Origin: Streptomyces sp. WAC 01529
GTDB taxonomy: Bacteria; Actinomycetota; Actinomycetes; Streptomycetales; Streptomycetaceae
Reading direction: 5' to 3'
NCBI RefSeq assembly: GCF_003945545.1
Contig: NZ_CP029617.1
Coordinates: 5,379,001 to 5,443,000 of the forward strand
DNA: 64,000 nucleotides
Of this stretch, positions 7,646-16,913 are shown in pieces. Within the stretch, counting starts at the first letter, position 1; every line of letters begins with the position of its first letter. The translations under genes and the position numbers were made by a program. The notes beneath the pieces are model-generated. The model was not told the DNA's origin. It saw nothing but the letters and a program-made list of their open reading frames with translations, and ran no database searches.

Positions 7646-10600
7646 ATGCCGCGCGAGGAATCAGAGAAGAATCAGGTGTCCGACCGGGCGCCGGAGCCGA
7701 TCGCGATCGTCGGCGTGGGCCTGCGATTCCCCGGCGGCAGCAATTCCCTGGATGAATTCGACGCCTTCCTGCGCGAAGGACGGTCCGGGATCGGCCCCAT
7801 TCCCGGCGACCGGTGGGACGTCGAGGCGTTCACCCCGCAGAGCCCGGACGACAAGGGGAAGATCCACACGACGTCCGGCGGATTCCTCGACCGCATCGAC
7901 CGTTTCGACGCGGCCTTCTTCAACATCTCCCCGAAGGAGGCCCAGTACATGGACCCCCAGCAGCGCATGCTGCTGGAGACCGCCTGGCAGGCCCTCGAAC
8001 ACGCCAACATCGACCCGGCGCCGCTGCGCCGCGGCAACGGCGGCGTCTACATCGGCGCCAGCTCCATCGACTACGCCCTCGAACTGGACTCCCTGCCCTA
8101 CGAGGAACTGGACGGCCTGCTCGCCTCCGGCATCACCATGTTCCCGCTCTCGGGACGCCTGTCGTACTTCCTCGGCTGGCGCGGCCCGAGCATGAGCGTC
8201 GACACCGCCTGCTCCTCGTCGCTCGCCGCCCTGCACGTCGCCGTCCAGGGGCTGCGCGCGGGCGAGACCGACATCGCGCTGTGCGGCGGCGTCAACGCCC
8301 TGCACCACCCGCGCATCCCGGTGATGTTCTCCAACGCGCAGATGCTCTCCCCCGACGGGCAGTGCAAGACCTTCGACGAGTCCGCCGACGGGTACGCCCG
8401 CGCCGAGGGATGCGGCATCCTCGTACTGAAGCGGCTCTCCGACGCCACCCGCGACGGCGACACCGTCCTCGCCCTCGTGCGGGGCACCGCCGTCGGCCAG
8501 GACGGCGACAGCGCGGGCCTGACCGTGCCCAACGGCCCCGCGCAGGAGAAGGTGATCCGCTCCGCGCTCGCCGCCGCCGCGCTCGCGCCCGAGGACATCC
8601 AGTACGTGGAGGCGCACGGCACGGGCACCCCGCTCGGCGACCCCATCGAGTTCGGCGCCATCGGGGACACCTTCGCCGACTCGCACACCAAGAGCGACCC
8701 GCTGCTCGTCGGCTCGGTGAAGACCAACCTCGGCCACATGGAGCCCGCCTCCGGCATCGTCGGCGTCATCAAGGCGGTCCTGCAGATCCGGTCCGCGACG
8801 ATCTACCCCCACCTCAACCTGGACACGCCCTCCGGCCGCATCCCCTGGGACCTGTACCCGGTGCGGGTGCCCACCGCCTGCGAGCCGTGGAAGGCGCCGG
8901 TGCGGCGCGCGGTCGTCAACAGCTTCGGCTTCGCCGGCACGATCGGCGCGGTCGTCCTGGAGCAGCCCCCGGCCGCCGAGGAGCGGCGGGCCGCGACCGG
9001 CGAGGCGCCCGCGACCCCCATGTTCACGCTCTCCGCCAAGACCGCCGCCGCCCTGCGCGAACAGGTGGCGAACTACCGGCGCTTGCTCGACGAGGACCCG
9101 GACCTGCCGGTCGACGCCCTCTGCTACACCGGCAACGTCTCGCGCACCCACCACCCCTACCGCCTCGCGGGCCCGGTCACCGACCGCGCGGCGCTCACCA
9201 AGCTCCTGGACAAGGCCGCCGACCACGACCACCAGGGCCCGGCCGGCATCCGCAAGGTCGCGTTCATGTTCAGCGGGCAGGGCTCGCAGTACGCGGGGAT
9301 GGGCGCCCACCTGTACGAGCGCTTCCCGGTCTTCCGCCGCCACGTCGACGAATGCGACCGCCTCTTCGCGGCCCACCTCGGGCGTTCCATACGGGACCTG
9401 GTGCTCGGCACCGCCGACGACCCCGAGGCGATCGACCGCACCGAGTACACCCAGCCCGCCCTGTTCACCCTGGAGTACGCGCTCGCTCAGCTCTGGATGG
9501 CCTGGGGCGTGCGCCCGAACGTGCTCATCGGGCACAGCATCGGCGAGGTGTCGGCCGCCGCGGTGGCGGGCCTGTTCAGCCTCCCGGACGCCGTGACGCT
9601 GGTGGCCGCCCGCGCCCGCCTCATGCAGGCCGTGCGCGCCGAGGGCGGCATGGCCGCGGTCGCCGCCCCCGCCGAGGACGTCCTGCCGCTCCTGGAGCCC
9701 CACCCCGACCTGGCGCTGGCCGCCGCCAACGCGCCGGACCAGTGCGTGATCTCGGGCGGCGCCGACGCGCTCGCGCAGGTCACCGGGGAGCTGGTCGCCC
9801 AGGGGGTGCGCGTCGACCAGCTGGCCGTCTCGCACGCCTTCCACTCGCCGCTCATGGCCGAGGTGTACGACGACTTCCGTACCGCCCTGGACGCCCTCAC
9901 CTTCCGCGAGCCGTCCATCAGCCTCATCTCCAACGTCACCGGCAAGCTCGCCCGCTTCGCCGAGATCGGCACCCCCGACTACTGGGTGCGGCACATCGGT
10001 GAGCCGGTGCAGTTCCTCGCCGGGATCCGCGCGGTCGCCCGGCGCGGCCGCCACGCCCTCGTCGAGATCGGCCCCTCCACCGCGCTGACCGCCCTCGCCC
10101 AGCGCTCGCTGCCCGTCGCCGACCACCTCTGGCTGGCCAGCCTGCGGCGGCGCGACCGCGGCGGCGACACCACGCTGCGGGCGCTCGCGGAGTACTACAC
10201 CGCGGGCCTGCCGGTCTCGTGGGCCGGCTACCACGAGGGCCGTCTCGTCCCCGCCAAGACGGCGCTGCCCACGTACGCCTTCCAGCGCAAGCGCTACTGG
10301 CTGCCCACCACGACCCCCCGTAAGGGCGGTGCGCGGGGCGGCGCGGCGCACCACGCGCTCCTTGGCGCCGAGACGCAACCGGGCGGCGAGGTGCGGGAGT
10401 TCACGGCGGAGTTCACCGCCGAGGAGCTGGGCGCGCTGGCCGACTTCGCCGACGGCGACCGTACGACGCTGCCCACCGGTGCCTATGTCGACCTGCTGCT
10501 CGCGCTCCAGGACGCCGTGCACGGGCACACCCGCACCGCCGTCCAGGAGCTGCGTCTCCTCGAACCGCTCACCCTGAACGCCGACACGCCCTTCACGCTG

Positions 10601-13381
10601 ACCACCCGGCTGCGGCCGCGCGCGGACGGCGGCGCGGACGTGACGGTCCTGAGCGTCGCGGAGAAGACCGCCGACGACGAGGACGGCACCGAACTGGTGC
10701 ACGCCACCGCCGTCTTCGCCGCCGGTCCCGACCAGGCCCAGGACGACCCTGAGCTGGCAGGCCTCGCCCTCGGGCCCGCCGTGCTGGAAGCCGACGCCGA
10801 GGACCTCTACACCGACCTCGCGTCGGTGGGCCGCCCGCACGGCCCGCGCGCCCGCGTCCTGGTGAGCGCCGCTCGCCACCAAGGCGGCTGCCACAGCGCC
10901 GAGTTGAGCTGCCGCGGCACCACCGCAGTCGAGCAGATGCCCGCCGAGCTGATCGAGGCGGCCGTGGAGGCGGCCGTCGCCCTCGACCCCGAGGGCCCCG
11001 TCTTCCACGCCCGGGAGATCGCCTCCGTACGGCACTTCAAGAAGCCCCGCGCCGAGCGGCTGACCGTCGTCGCCCGCGTCGCCACGGAACGGGACCGGCG
11101 CCTCGCCGACATCCTGGTCCTGGAGGACGGCAGCCCCGTACTCGAACTCGGCGGCGTCACCCTCGCTCGCCCCGAAGTCCCCTCGGGCCGCCGCCAGTTC
11201 CTGCACCGCCCGGAGTGGGTGCGCCGCGCCCTGCCCGCCCTCGCGTCCGGCACGGCACCCCGGCACCTCCTGCTCCTCGGCCGCACCGACAGCGCCCCCA
11301 CGGGGGACGGCGGCCCGCGCGTCACCCCGGTCGCCGACTCCGCCGCCCTCAAGGCCGCCCTGGAGGACACCTCCGTCACCGACGTCTGCTGGAGCTGGCG
11401 GCAGCTGCCCGGCGCCATGTCCGCCGAGCTGATGCGCGCCGAGTGCGAGCACAACTACCGCGACCTGCTCGGCCTGCTGACCGTCCTGGACGCCGCCGCC
11501 CAGCAGCGCCCGCCCCGGCTGTGGCTGGTCACCGAGGGCGCCCAGCGGCTGCCCGGCGACCGGGCGGGCACCGGCGCGCACCTCGGCGCCGCAACCCTGT
11601 GGGGCTTCGGCCGGGTGCTGCTCACCGAGTCGCCCCAGTACCGCGCGACGCTCGTCGACATCGAGCCCGGCAGCGACCTGTCGGCGCTGCTCGACGAGGT
11701 CCGCGCCGAGGCGCCCGGCGAGTACCAGGTCGCCCTGCGCGCGGGCCTGCGCCACGTCCGCAGGCTGCTGCCCGGCGACGCCGCCCGCACCTGGCCCGGC
11801 GGCTTCGCCCTGCGCACCCCGGACTCCGGCGACCTCTCCGACCTCGCCCTCGCCCCGGCCGACGACCGCGCCCCCGCGGCCGGCGAGGTCCAGGTGCGGG
11901 TCGCGTCGGTCGCCCTCACCGCCGCCGACGCCCGGGCCGCCCTGGACGGCGAGCAGTCGGCGGGGGCGGGTCCCGTGCTCGGCTCACTCGCCGCGGGAAC
12001 GGTCCTGGCGGCAGGCGCCGAGGCCGCGTTCACGGCGGGCGACGAGGTGTACGTACGTCATGAAGGCGCCCTGTGCGCCACTCTCACCATCCCCGCCACC
12101 GAGGTGGCCCTCGCCCCCGGCGCGGCGAACGGCAGGTCCGACGGCAATGGAGGGCGCAAGGGAAGGGGCGGGGCCCTGGCCTTCCGCCTGGAGGAGATCG
12201 GCGAGGCGCTGCGCACCGCCGCCTCCGGAGCCCGCGAGGTGTGGGTGGACGTGCCCGGCGGCCCGGAGGCCGAGCCCGCCCCGGCCCGCGTCCGCCCCGA
12301 CCGCACGTATCTCGTCACCGGCGGTCTCGGCGGCCTCGGCCTGGTCACCGCCCGCAAGCTGGTCTCGCTCGGCGCCCGGCACCTGACCCTGGTCAGCCGC
12401 GGCGGACGCGCCACCGAGGAGGCCGCGCCGGTCCTCGCCGAACTGTCCGAGCGGGCCGAGGTCACCGTCGTACGGGCCGATGTGAGCAGCGCCGACGACG
12501 TGCGGAACCTCGCCGCCGAACTCGCGGCGGGACCGCACCCGGTCGGCGGTGTCGTGCACGCGGCGGGCTCCTTCGACAAGAAGCTGATCGCCGAGCTGAC
12601 CTGGGAGTCCATCGACGCCCAGCTCGCCCCGAAGGCGTACGGCGGCTGGCTGCTGCACGAGGCCGCCGAGGAGTTCTTCCCCGACCTCGACTTCTTCGTG
12701 ACGTACTCCTCGATCGCCTCCGTACTCGGCGGCGCCACCCAGGGCCACTACGCCGCCGCGAGCGCCGGACTCGACGGCCTCGCCGAGTGGCGCGGCCTGC
12801 GCGGGCTGCCCGGCCTCTCGGTCAACTGGGGCGCCTGGGCCAGGGTCGGCATGTCCGCCCGGCTCGACGAGCAGCTCGCCCAGGAGATCGACCGCAGCGG
12901 CGTCCGCTTCTTCTCGCCCACCAGGGCGCTCGACACCCTCGCCGCGCTCTGGCAGCGGCCCGGCAGCCGCCGGGTGGTGGGCGAGTTCGATTGGGCCCGG
13001 TATGTGGCGGGCGGCGGCGTGGACGACGCGTTCTACGACCGGCTCGCCCGCCACGACCAGGGCGGCGCGGACGGCACCGGGCTCGACCTCGCCGCACTCA
13101 CCGCCCTGCCGAAGCCGGAGCGTACGGCGCTGATCGCCGCGGCCGTGCGGGAGAAGGTCGCCGACGCCCTGCACATGGACGCCGACGACGACCTCGACCC
13201 GAACGCCGAGTTCGTCTCGCTCGGCCTGGACTCACTGATGGCCCAGACCGTCAAGGGCGGCCTGGAGACGCTGTTCCGCCTGCCGCTGCCCGCCTCGCTG
13301 ACCTTCGACCACCCGACGGTCCGCAGGCTCACCGAGTTCCTCGACGGGCGCCTCGCCCCGGCCACCCAGCAGCACCCCTGA
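7646..13381 (+). CDS. Single-module type I polyketide synthase: KS-AT-DH(degenerate)-ER(truncated)-KR-ACP
   Basis: 1911 residues. KS spans about 12-435 (Cys189 in DTACSSS; His motifs EAHGTGT and KTNLGH). AT spans about 540-850 (Ser631 in GHSIGE; HAFHSPL indicates malonyl-CoA). The next region, about 905-1170, has DH shape, but the HxxxGxxxxP motif reads FADGDRTTLP with Phe for the catalytic His, and the second motif has Glu where Asp is expected. About 1390-1530 resembles the GroES-like part of an ER (PAAGEVQVRVAS) but without its nucleotide-binding core. KR spans about 1553-1790 (TGGLGGLG; Tyr1702 in HYAAAS, where Ser1706 replaces the usual Asn). ACP carries Ser1863 in LGLDSLM. Strong AAGGAGA ribosome site. 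One free-standing module suggests iterative use or a single extension; product is inferred, not known. Confidence 0.93.
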   Translation: MPREESEKNQVSDRAPEPIAIVGVGLRFPGGSNSLDEFDAFLREGRSGIGPIPGDRWDVEAFTPQSPDDKGKIHTTSGGFLDRIDRFDAAFFNISPKEAQYMDPQQRMLLETAWQALEHANIDPAPLRRGNGGVYIGASSIDYALELDSLPYEELDGLLASGITMFPLSGRLSYFLGWRGPSMSVDTACSSSLAALHVAVQGLRAGETDIALCGGVNALHHPRIPVMFSNAQMLSPDGQCKTFDESADGYARAEGCGILVLKRLSDATRDGDTVLALVRGTAVGQDGDSAGLTVPNGPAQEKVIRSALAAAALAPEDIQYVEAHGTGTPLGDPIEFGAIGDTFADSHTKSDPLLVGSVKTNLGHMEPASGIVGVIKAVLQIRSATIYPHLNLDTPSGRIPWDLYPVRVPTACEPWKAPVRRAVVNSFGFAGTIGAVVLEQPPAAEERRAATGEAPATPMFTLSAKTAAALREQVANYRRLLDEDPDLPVDALCYTGNVSRTHHPYRLAGPVTDRAALTKLLDKAADHDHQGPAGIRKVAFMFSGQGSQYAGMGAHLYERFPVFRRHVDECDRLFAAHLGRSIRDLVLGTADDPEAIDRTEYTQPALFTLEYALAQLWMAWGVRPNVLIGHSIGEVSAAAVAGLFSLPDAVTLVAARARLMQAVRAEGGMAAVAAPAEDVLPLLEPHPDLALAAANAPDQCVISGGADALAQVTGELVAQGVRVDQLAVSHAFHSPLMAEVYDDFRTALDALTFREPSISLISNVTGKLARFAEIGTPDYWVRHIGEPVQFLAGIRAVARRGRHALVEIGPSTALTALAQRSLPVADHLWLASLRRRDRGGDTTLRALAEYYTAGLPVSWAGYHEGRLVPAKTALPTYAFQRKRYWLPTTTPRKGGARGGAAHHALLGAETQPGGEVREFTAEFTAEELGALADFADGDRTTLPTGAYVDLLLALQDAVHGHTRTAVQELRLLEPLTLNADTPFTLTTRLRPRADGGADVTVLSVAEKTADDEDGTELVHATAVFAAGPDQAQDDPELAGLALGPAVLEADAEDLYTDLASVGRPHGPRARVLVSAARHQGGCHSAELSCRGTTAVEQMPAELIEAAVEAAVALDPEGPVFHAREIASVRHFKKPRAERLTVVARVATERDRRLADILVLEDGSPVLELGGVTLARPEVPSGRRQFLHRPEWVRRALPALASGTAPRHLLLLGRTDSAPTGDGGPRVTPVADSAALKAALEDTSVTDVCWSWRQLPGAMSAELMRAECEHNYRDLLGLLTVLDAAAQQRPPRLWLVTEGAQRLPGDRAGTGAHLGAATLWGFGRVLLTESPQYRATLVDIEPGSDLSALLDEVRAEAPGEYQVALRAGLRHVRRLLPGDAARTWPGGFALRTPDSGDLSDLALAPADDRAPAAGEVQVRVASVALTAADARAALDGEQSAGAGPVLGSLAAGTVLAAGAEAAFTAGDEVYVRHEGALCATLTIPATEVALAPGAANGRSDGNGGRKGRGGALAFRLEEIGEALRTAASGAREVWVDVPGGPEAEPAPARVRPDRTYLVTGGLGGLGLVTARKLVSLGARHLTLVSRGGRATEEAAPVLAELSERAEVTVVRADVSSADDVRNLAAELAAGPHPVGGVVHAAGSFDKKLIAELTWESIDAQLAPKAYGGWLLHEAAEEFFPDLDFFVTYSSIASVLGGATQGHYAAASAGLDGLAEWRGLRGLPGLSVNWGAWARVGMSARLDEQLAQEIDRSGVRFFSPTRALDTLAALWQRPGSRRVVGEFDWARYVAGGGVDDAFYDRLARHDQGGADGTGLDLAALTALPKPERTALIAAAVREKVADALHMDADDDLDPNAEFVSLGLDSLMAQTVKGGLETLFRLPLPASLTFDHPTVRRLTEFLDGRLAPATQQHP

Positions 13382-13393
13382 CGGGAGACCACA

Positions 13394-15055
13394 GTGGAGA
13401 ACCACACCACCAGCAACTGGACGCTGACCCGCACCTCCAGGGCGCACGCAGGGGGCCGGGCGGAACACGCGGCGATCATCTGCGAGGGCCGCACCACCAC
13501 CTACGGGAAGCTGCACAGGGACAGCAACCGCGCGGCCCACGCCCTGCGCGACGCCGGGATCAAGCCCGGCGACCGCGTCGCCTACCTGGGCCGCGAATCG
13601 GAGAACTACTACCTGACGATCCTTGCCTGCGCCAAGGCCGGCGCCGTCCTCGTCCCGGTCAACTGGCGCCTCACCCAAGGCGAGGTGGACCACATCCTGC
13701 GCGACTCGGGAGCCGTGCTCCTCTTCGTCGACGACGAGTTCTGGGAGACCGCGGACCGCGTCAAGCCGCTCCTTCCGGGGCTGCGTACGGTCGTCCGCGT
13801 CGACGGCACCGACAGGGAGGGCGAACCGGCGCGCGGCGCCGGGCTGCCCGCCTGGTACGCCGACCACCCCGACACGGACCTGGAGCCGGGCACCGGACCC
13901 GACGACGCGGTCGTCCAGATCTACACCAGCGGCACCACCGGGCTCCCCAAGGGCGCGGTCCTCGCCCACCGCAGCTTCTTCACGCTGCCCGCCGCGATGC
14001 GCGAACACGGCGCCGACTGGCTCGACTGGCTGCCGGACGACGTCAGCCTGATCTCCCTGCCGGGCTTCGGCATCGCGGGCATCGGCTGGTTCATGCACAC
14101 CTTCAACGCCGGTGGCACGAGCGTGGTCATGCCGCAGTTCATCCCCCAGGAGGCGGTGCGCCTCATCCGGGAGCACGGCGTCACCATCACCTTCGCGGCA
14201 CCCGCCATGCTCCAGATGATGATGGCCGAACGCGGCGCGGGACCGGCCGCGTTCACCTCGCTCCGCAAGATCGCGTACGGGGCGGCGCCGATGTCGGAGA
14301 CGCTGCTGGAACGCTGCCTCGCGGTGTTCGGCTGCCAGTTCGCGCAGATCTACGCCAGCACGGAGACCGGCAGCGTCGCGGTCTGCCTGCCGCCCGAGGC
14401 CCACCGCCCCGGCACCGGCCTCCTGAAGTCGGTCGGCAGGCCCTGCCCCGGCAACGAGGTCAAGGTCATCGGCCCGGACGGCGAGAGCCTGCCGCCCGGG
14501 GAGACCGGCCAGATCTGCGTCCGCACCCCCTCCCGCATGCTCGGCTACTGGAACCTCCCTGAGGCCACCGAGCGGACCGTCGTGGGGGAGTGGCTGCACA
14601 TGGGCGACGCCGGCTACCTCGACGAGGACGGCTATGTGTACCTGCGCGACCGCATGAACGACACGATCATCGTGGCCGGGCAGAACATCTACCCCGCCGA
14701 GGTCGAGAAGGCGCTCGCCGCCCACCCGGCCGTCGCCGACGCCGCCGTCGTCGGAGTGCCCGACGCGCACTGGGGCGAGGCCGTGCACGCCGTCGTCGTC
14801 CTGCGGCCCGGCGCCACCGTCCGGCCCCGCGAACTGCTCGTCGCCCTCCGCGCCCACCTCGCCGACTACAAGATCCCGAGCGCCTTCCACTTCGCCGACG
14901 ACCTGCCGCGCAACCCCTCGGGGAAGATCCTGCGCCGCGCGGTGCGGGACCGGCTGACCGCCGAGGCGCCCCCGGCCGAGCGCCTGACCCTGCCCGTCCA
15001 GCGCCGCGACTCGGCGCGTACGGCCTCGCTGCCGCCGCAGCGCCAGCACGCCTGA
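13394..15055 (+). CDS. Acyl-CoA/acyl-ACP ligase (AMP-forming, FadD-like)
   Basis: 553 residues of the ANL adenylating family. Core motifs: the P-loop-like YTSGTTGLPKGA, IYASTETG, GDAGYLDEDGYVYLRDR with the hinge region, and the C-terminal Lys in NPSGKIL. It activates a carboxylic acid with ATP to an acyl adenylate and loads it on CoA or an ACP; the neighbouring free ACP and the PKS KS are the obvious recipients. It could equally recapture shunt acids released by the thioesterase. GTG at 13394 is 12 nt after the PKS stop with GGGAG upstream, so the two are co-transcribed and probably coupled. Confidence 0.92.
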   Translation: MENHTTSNWTLTRTSRAHAGGRAEHAAIICEGRTTTYGKLHRDSNRAAHALRDAGIKPGDRVAYLGRESENYYLTILACAKAGAVLVPVNWRLTQGEVDHILRDSGAVLLFVDDEFWETADRVKPLLPGLRTVVRVDGTDREGEPARGAGLPAWYADHPDTDLEPGTGPDDAVVQIYTSGTTGLPKGAVLAHRSFFTLPAAMREHGADWLDWLPDDVSLISLPGFGIAGIGWFMHTFNAGGTSVVMPQFIPQEAVRLIREHGVTITFAAPAMLQMMMAERGAGPAAFTSLRKIAYGAAPMSETLLERCLAVFGCQFAQIYASTETGSVAVCLPPEAHRPGTGLLKSVGRPCPGNEVKVIGPDGESLPPGETGQICVRTPSRMLGYWNLPEATERTVVGEWLHMGDAGYLDEDGYVYLRDRMNDTIIVAGQNIYPAEVEKALAAHPAVADAAVVGVPDAHWGEAVHAVVVLRPGATVRPRELLVALRAHLADYKIPSAFHFADDLPRNPSGKILRRAVRDRLTAEAPPAERLTLPVQRRDSARTASLPPQRQHA

Positions 15056-15102
15056 CGCACGTATCCCGACCCGCCTCTCCGCCAGACGAAACGGAGCACC
15101 CC

Positions 15103-16116
15103 ATGCAGTCCTTTGCCGGGCCCCTGCGCATCGGCATCCTGTTGCCCACCCGGGAACAGGCCATCAACGGCACCTACGCGGCCGCACCGCTGCTCGACTT
15201 CGCCCGGCAGGCCGAGGCGCTCGGCTTTGACTCGCTGTGGGCGGGCGACTCGCTGACCGCCCGGCCGCGCCTCGACCCGCTGGTGGTGCTCTCCGCGGCC
15301 GCCGCCGCCACCGAGCGCATCACCGTCGGCACGGCCGCGTTCACGCCCGCCCTGCGCCACCCGCTGATCGGCGCCCACATGATCGCGAGCCTGGACCACG
15401 TGGCCGCCGACCGTCTCGTCCTCGGGCTCGGCTCCGGCTTCCCGATGCCCGAGACGGAGGAGGAGTTCGCCTCCGTCGGCGCCTCCTTCGCCGGGCGGGT
15501 GGGGCGGCTCGACGAGATCACCGCGCTGTGGCGCACCGCCTGGCGCTCCGGTGAGGAGGGCCAACCCACCGAATACCAGGGCAAGTTCTGGCAGGCCGAG
15601 CGTCTTGAGCGGCTGCCGAAGCCCGCCTCGCCCGGCGGTCCGCCGCTCTGGCTGGCCGGCAGCGACACCCCGAAGGTGCTCGCCAGGGCCGCGGAGAAGT
15701 ACGACGGCTGGCTGCCGTTCCTGCCCGACGCCGAGGCGTACGGCAGGGCCCGCGCCCGTATCGCCGAACTCGCCGAGGCGGCGGGCCGCGCCCCCGGCGC
15801 GGTGACGCCCGCGCTGTACGCGACCGTCACCGTCGACCGCGACGAGGCGGCGGCCAAGGCCGAACTGGAGCACTACATCGAGCACTACTACGGGCGCTCC
15901 CTGGAGCAGATGTCGGCCATCCAGGCCTACGGCTGGGGCAGCGCCGAGAGCTGCGCCGAGTGGCTGGGCGTCTATGTGCGCGCAGGCGCCCGCCATCTGG
16001 TCATCCGCGTCGGATCGCTCGACCCGGAGCCGCAGTTGAAGGAGATCGCCGAGGTGCTGCTGCCCGCGGTACGCGCCATCGGGGAGCAGACAACCGTTGG
16101 GAGAACACAGTCGTGA
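15103..16116 (+). CDS. Luciferase-like (LLM) flavin- or F420-dependent oxidoreductase
   Basis: 337 residues of the bacterial luciferase-like TIM-barrel family: IGILLPTRE at the first strand, ARQAEALGFDSLWAGD, ATERITVGTAAFTPALRHP, and LVLGLGSGFP, then PPLWLAGS. Members use FMNH2 or F420 for oxygenation or hydride transfer. Cofactor cannot be decided by eye; a reductase that could supply FMNH2 lies at 1265-1819. In the operon it follows the acyl ligase and overlaps the thioesterase start by 4 bp (GTGA), so it belongs to the same pathway, most likely tailoring the chain. Confidence 0.88.
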   Translation: MQSFAGPLRIGILLPTREQAINGTYAAAPLLDFARQAEALGFDSLWAGDSLTARPRLDPLVVLSAAAAATERITVGTAAFTPALRHPLIGAHMIASLDHVAADRLVLGLGSGFPMPETEEEFASVGASFAGRVGRLDEITALWRTAWRSGEEGQPTEYQGKFWQAERLERLPKPASPGGPPLWLAGSDTPKVLARAAEKYDGWLPFLPDAEAYGRARARIAELAEAAGRAPGAVTPALYATVTVDRDEAAAKAELEHYIEHYYGRSLEQMSAIQAYGWGSAESCAEWLGVYVRAGARHLVIRVGSLDPEPQLKEIAEVLLPAVRAIGEQTTVGRTQS

Positions 16117-16913
16117 CCACCGCCACCGCCACCGCCGCCCTGGGCCAGGAGATGTCCGCCGCGGGCGAGTGGTTCCACCCCGCCGTGCCCTCCGAGGACG
16201 CCTCCGTACGGCTGTTCATGCTGCCGCACGCGGGCAGCGGCGCCATCATCTACCGCGACTGGGAGCGGCTGCTGCCCGGCGACATCGCCCCGCAGGCCGT
16301 GACCCTGCCCGGCCGCCACAACCGGCGTGACGAGATGACGTACGAGGACTGGGACCCGCTGCTCGACGCGCTGCACGAGGCGGTCGTCGACGACCTGGAC
16401 GAGCGGCCCTTCGCGTTCTTCGGGCACTGCCTCGGCGCGCAGCTGGCGTTCCGCCTCACCATCCGCATGGAGGCGGAGGGCGGCCCCTCGCCGGTCCTCG
16501 TCGGGATGTCCGGCTGGTCGCCCGAGGGCTTCTTCCAGCCGACGGAGGAGCAGAGCCGGATGCCGGACGCCGAACTCGTCGAGTGGATCAAGAAGTTGGG
16601 GTCGTTCCCCGCCGAGATCTACGACAACCCGCAGATGCTCGCGCTCGTCGTCCCCGCGCTCCGCGCCGACCTGCGCGTCGCCGCCCAGTACGTCGACGAC
16701 GGCGCGGGCACCGCCTGCCCGCTGGTCTCCTACGGCGGCGCGTCCGACCCGCTGATGGAGAGCCCGGACGCCATGACCCACTGGGCCGAACGCAGCCCGC
16801 AGTACCTGGGCCACAGCGAGTACCCGGGCGGTCACTTCTACATCGACAGCCACGCCGAGGCCGTCACCACGCACTTCGCCCAGCGGCTGCGGCGACTGGC
16901 GGGCCGCTCATGA
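16113..16913 (+). CDS. Type II thioesterase with Cys in the nucleophile elbow
   Basis: 266 residues of the alpha/beta-hydrolase family of discrete (GrsT/RifR-type) thioesterases: FMLPHAGSG near the N-terminus, nucleophile elbow GHCLGAQ, acid Asp212 in GGASDPL and His241 in GGHFYI. The elbow has Cys106 (TGC codon) where type II enzymes normally have Ser. Type II thioesterases remove stalled or mis-primed acyl groups from carrier proteins; a Cys nucleophile is uncommon and may favour acyl transfer over hydrolysis. GTG at 16113 overlaps the preceding stop (GTGA) and its own stop overlaps the MFS start (ATGA). It may edit the PKS or release the chain. Confidence 0.92.
   Translation: MTTATATAALGQEMSAAGEWFHPAVPSEDASVRLFMLPHAGSGAIIYRDWERLLPGDIAPQAVTLPGRHNRRDEMTYEDWDPLLDALHEAVVDDLDERPFAFFGHCLGAQLAFRLTIRMEAEGGPSPVLVGMSGWSPEGFFQPTEEQSRMPDAELVEWIKKLGSFPAEIYDNPQMLALVVPALRADLRVAAQYVDDGAGTACPLVSYGGASDPLMESPDAMTHWAERSPQYLGHSEYPGGHFYIDSHAEAVTTHFAQRLRRLAGRS

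Noticed and set aside
7661..11755. A 1364-residue open frame antisense to the PKS gene
   Set aside because: It is an Arg/Gly/Ala-rich shadow frame typical of high-GC coding DNA; the opposite strand has a complete PKS with canonical motifs.
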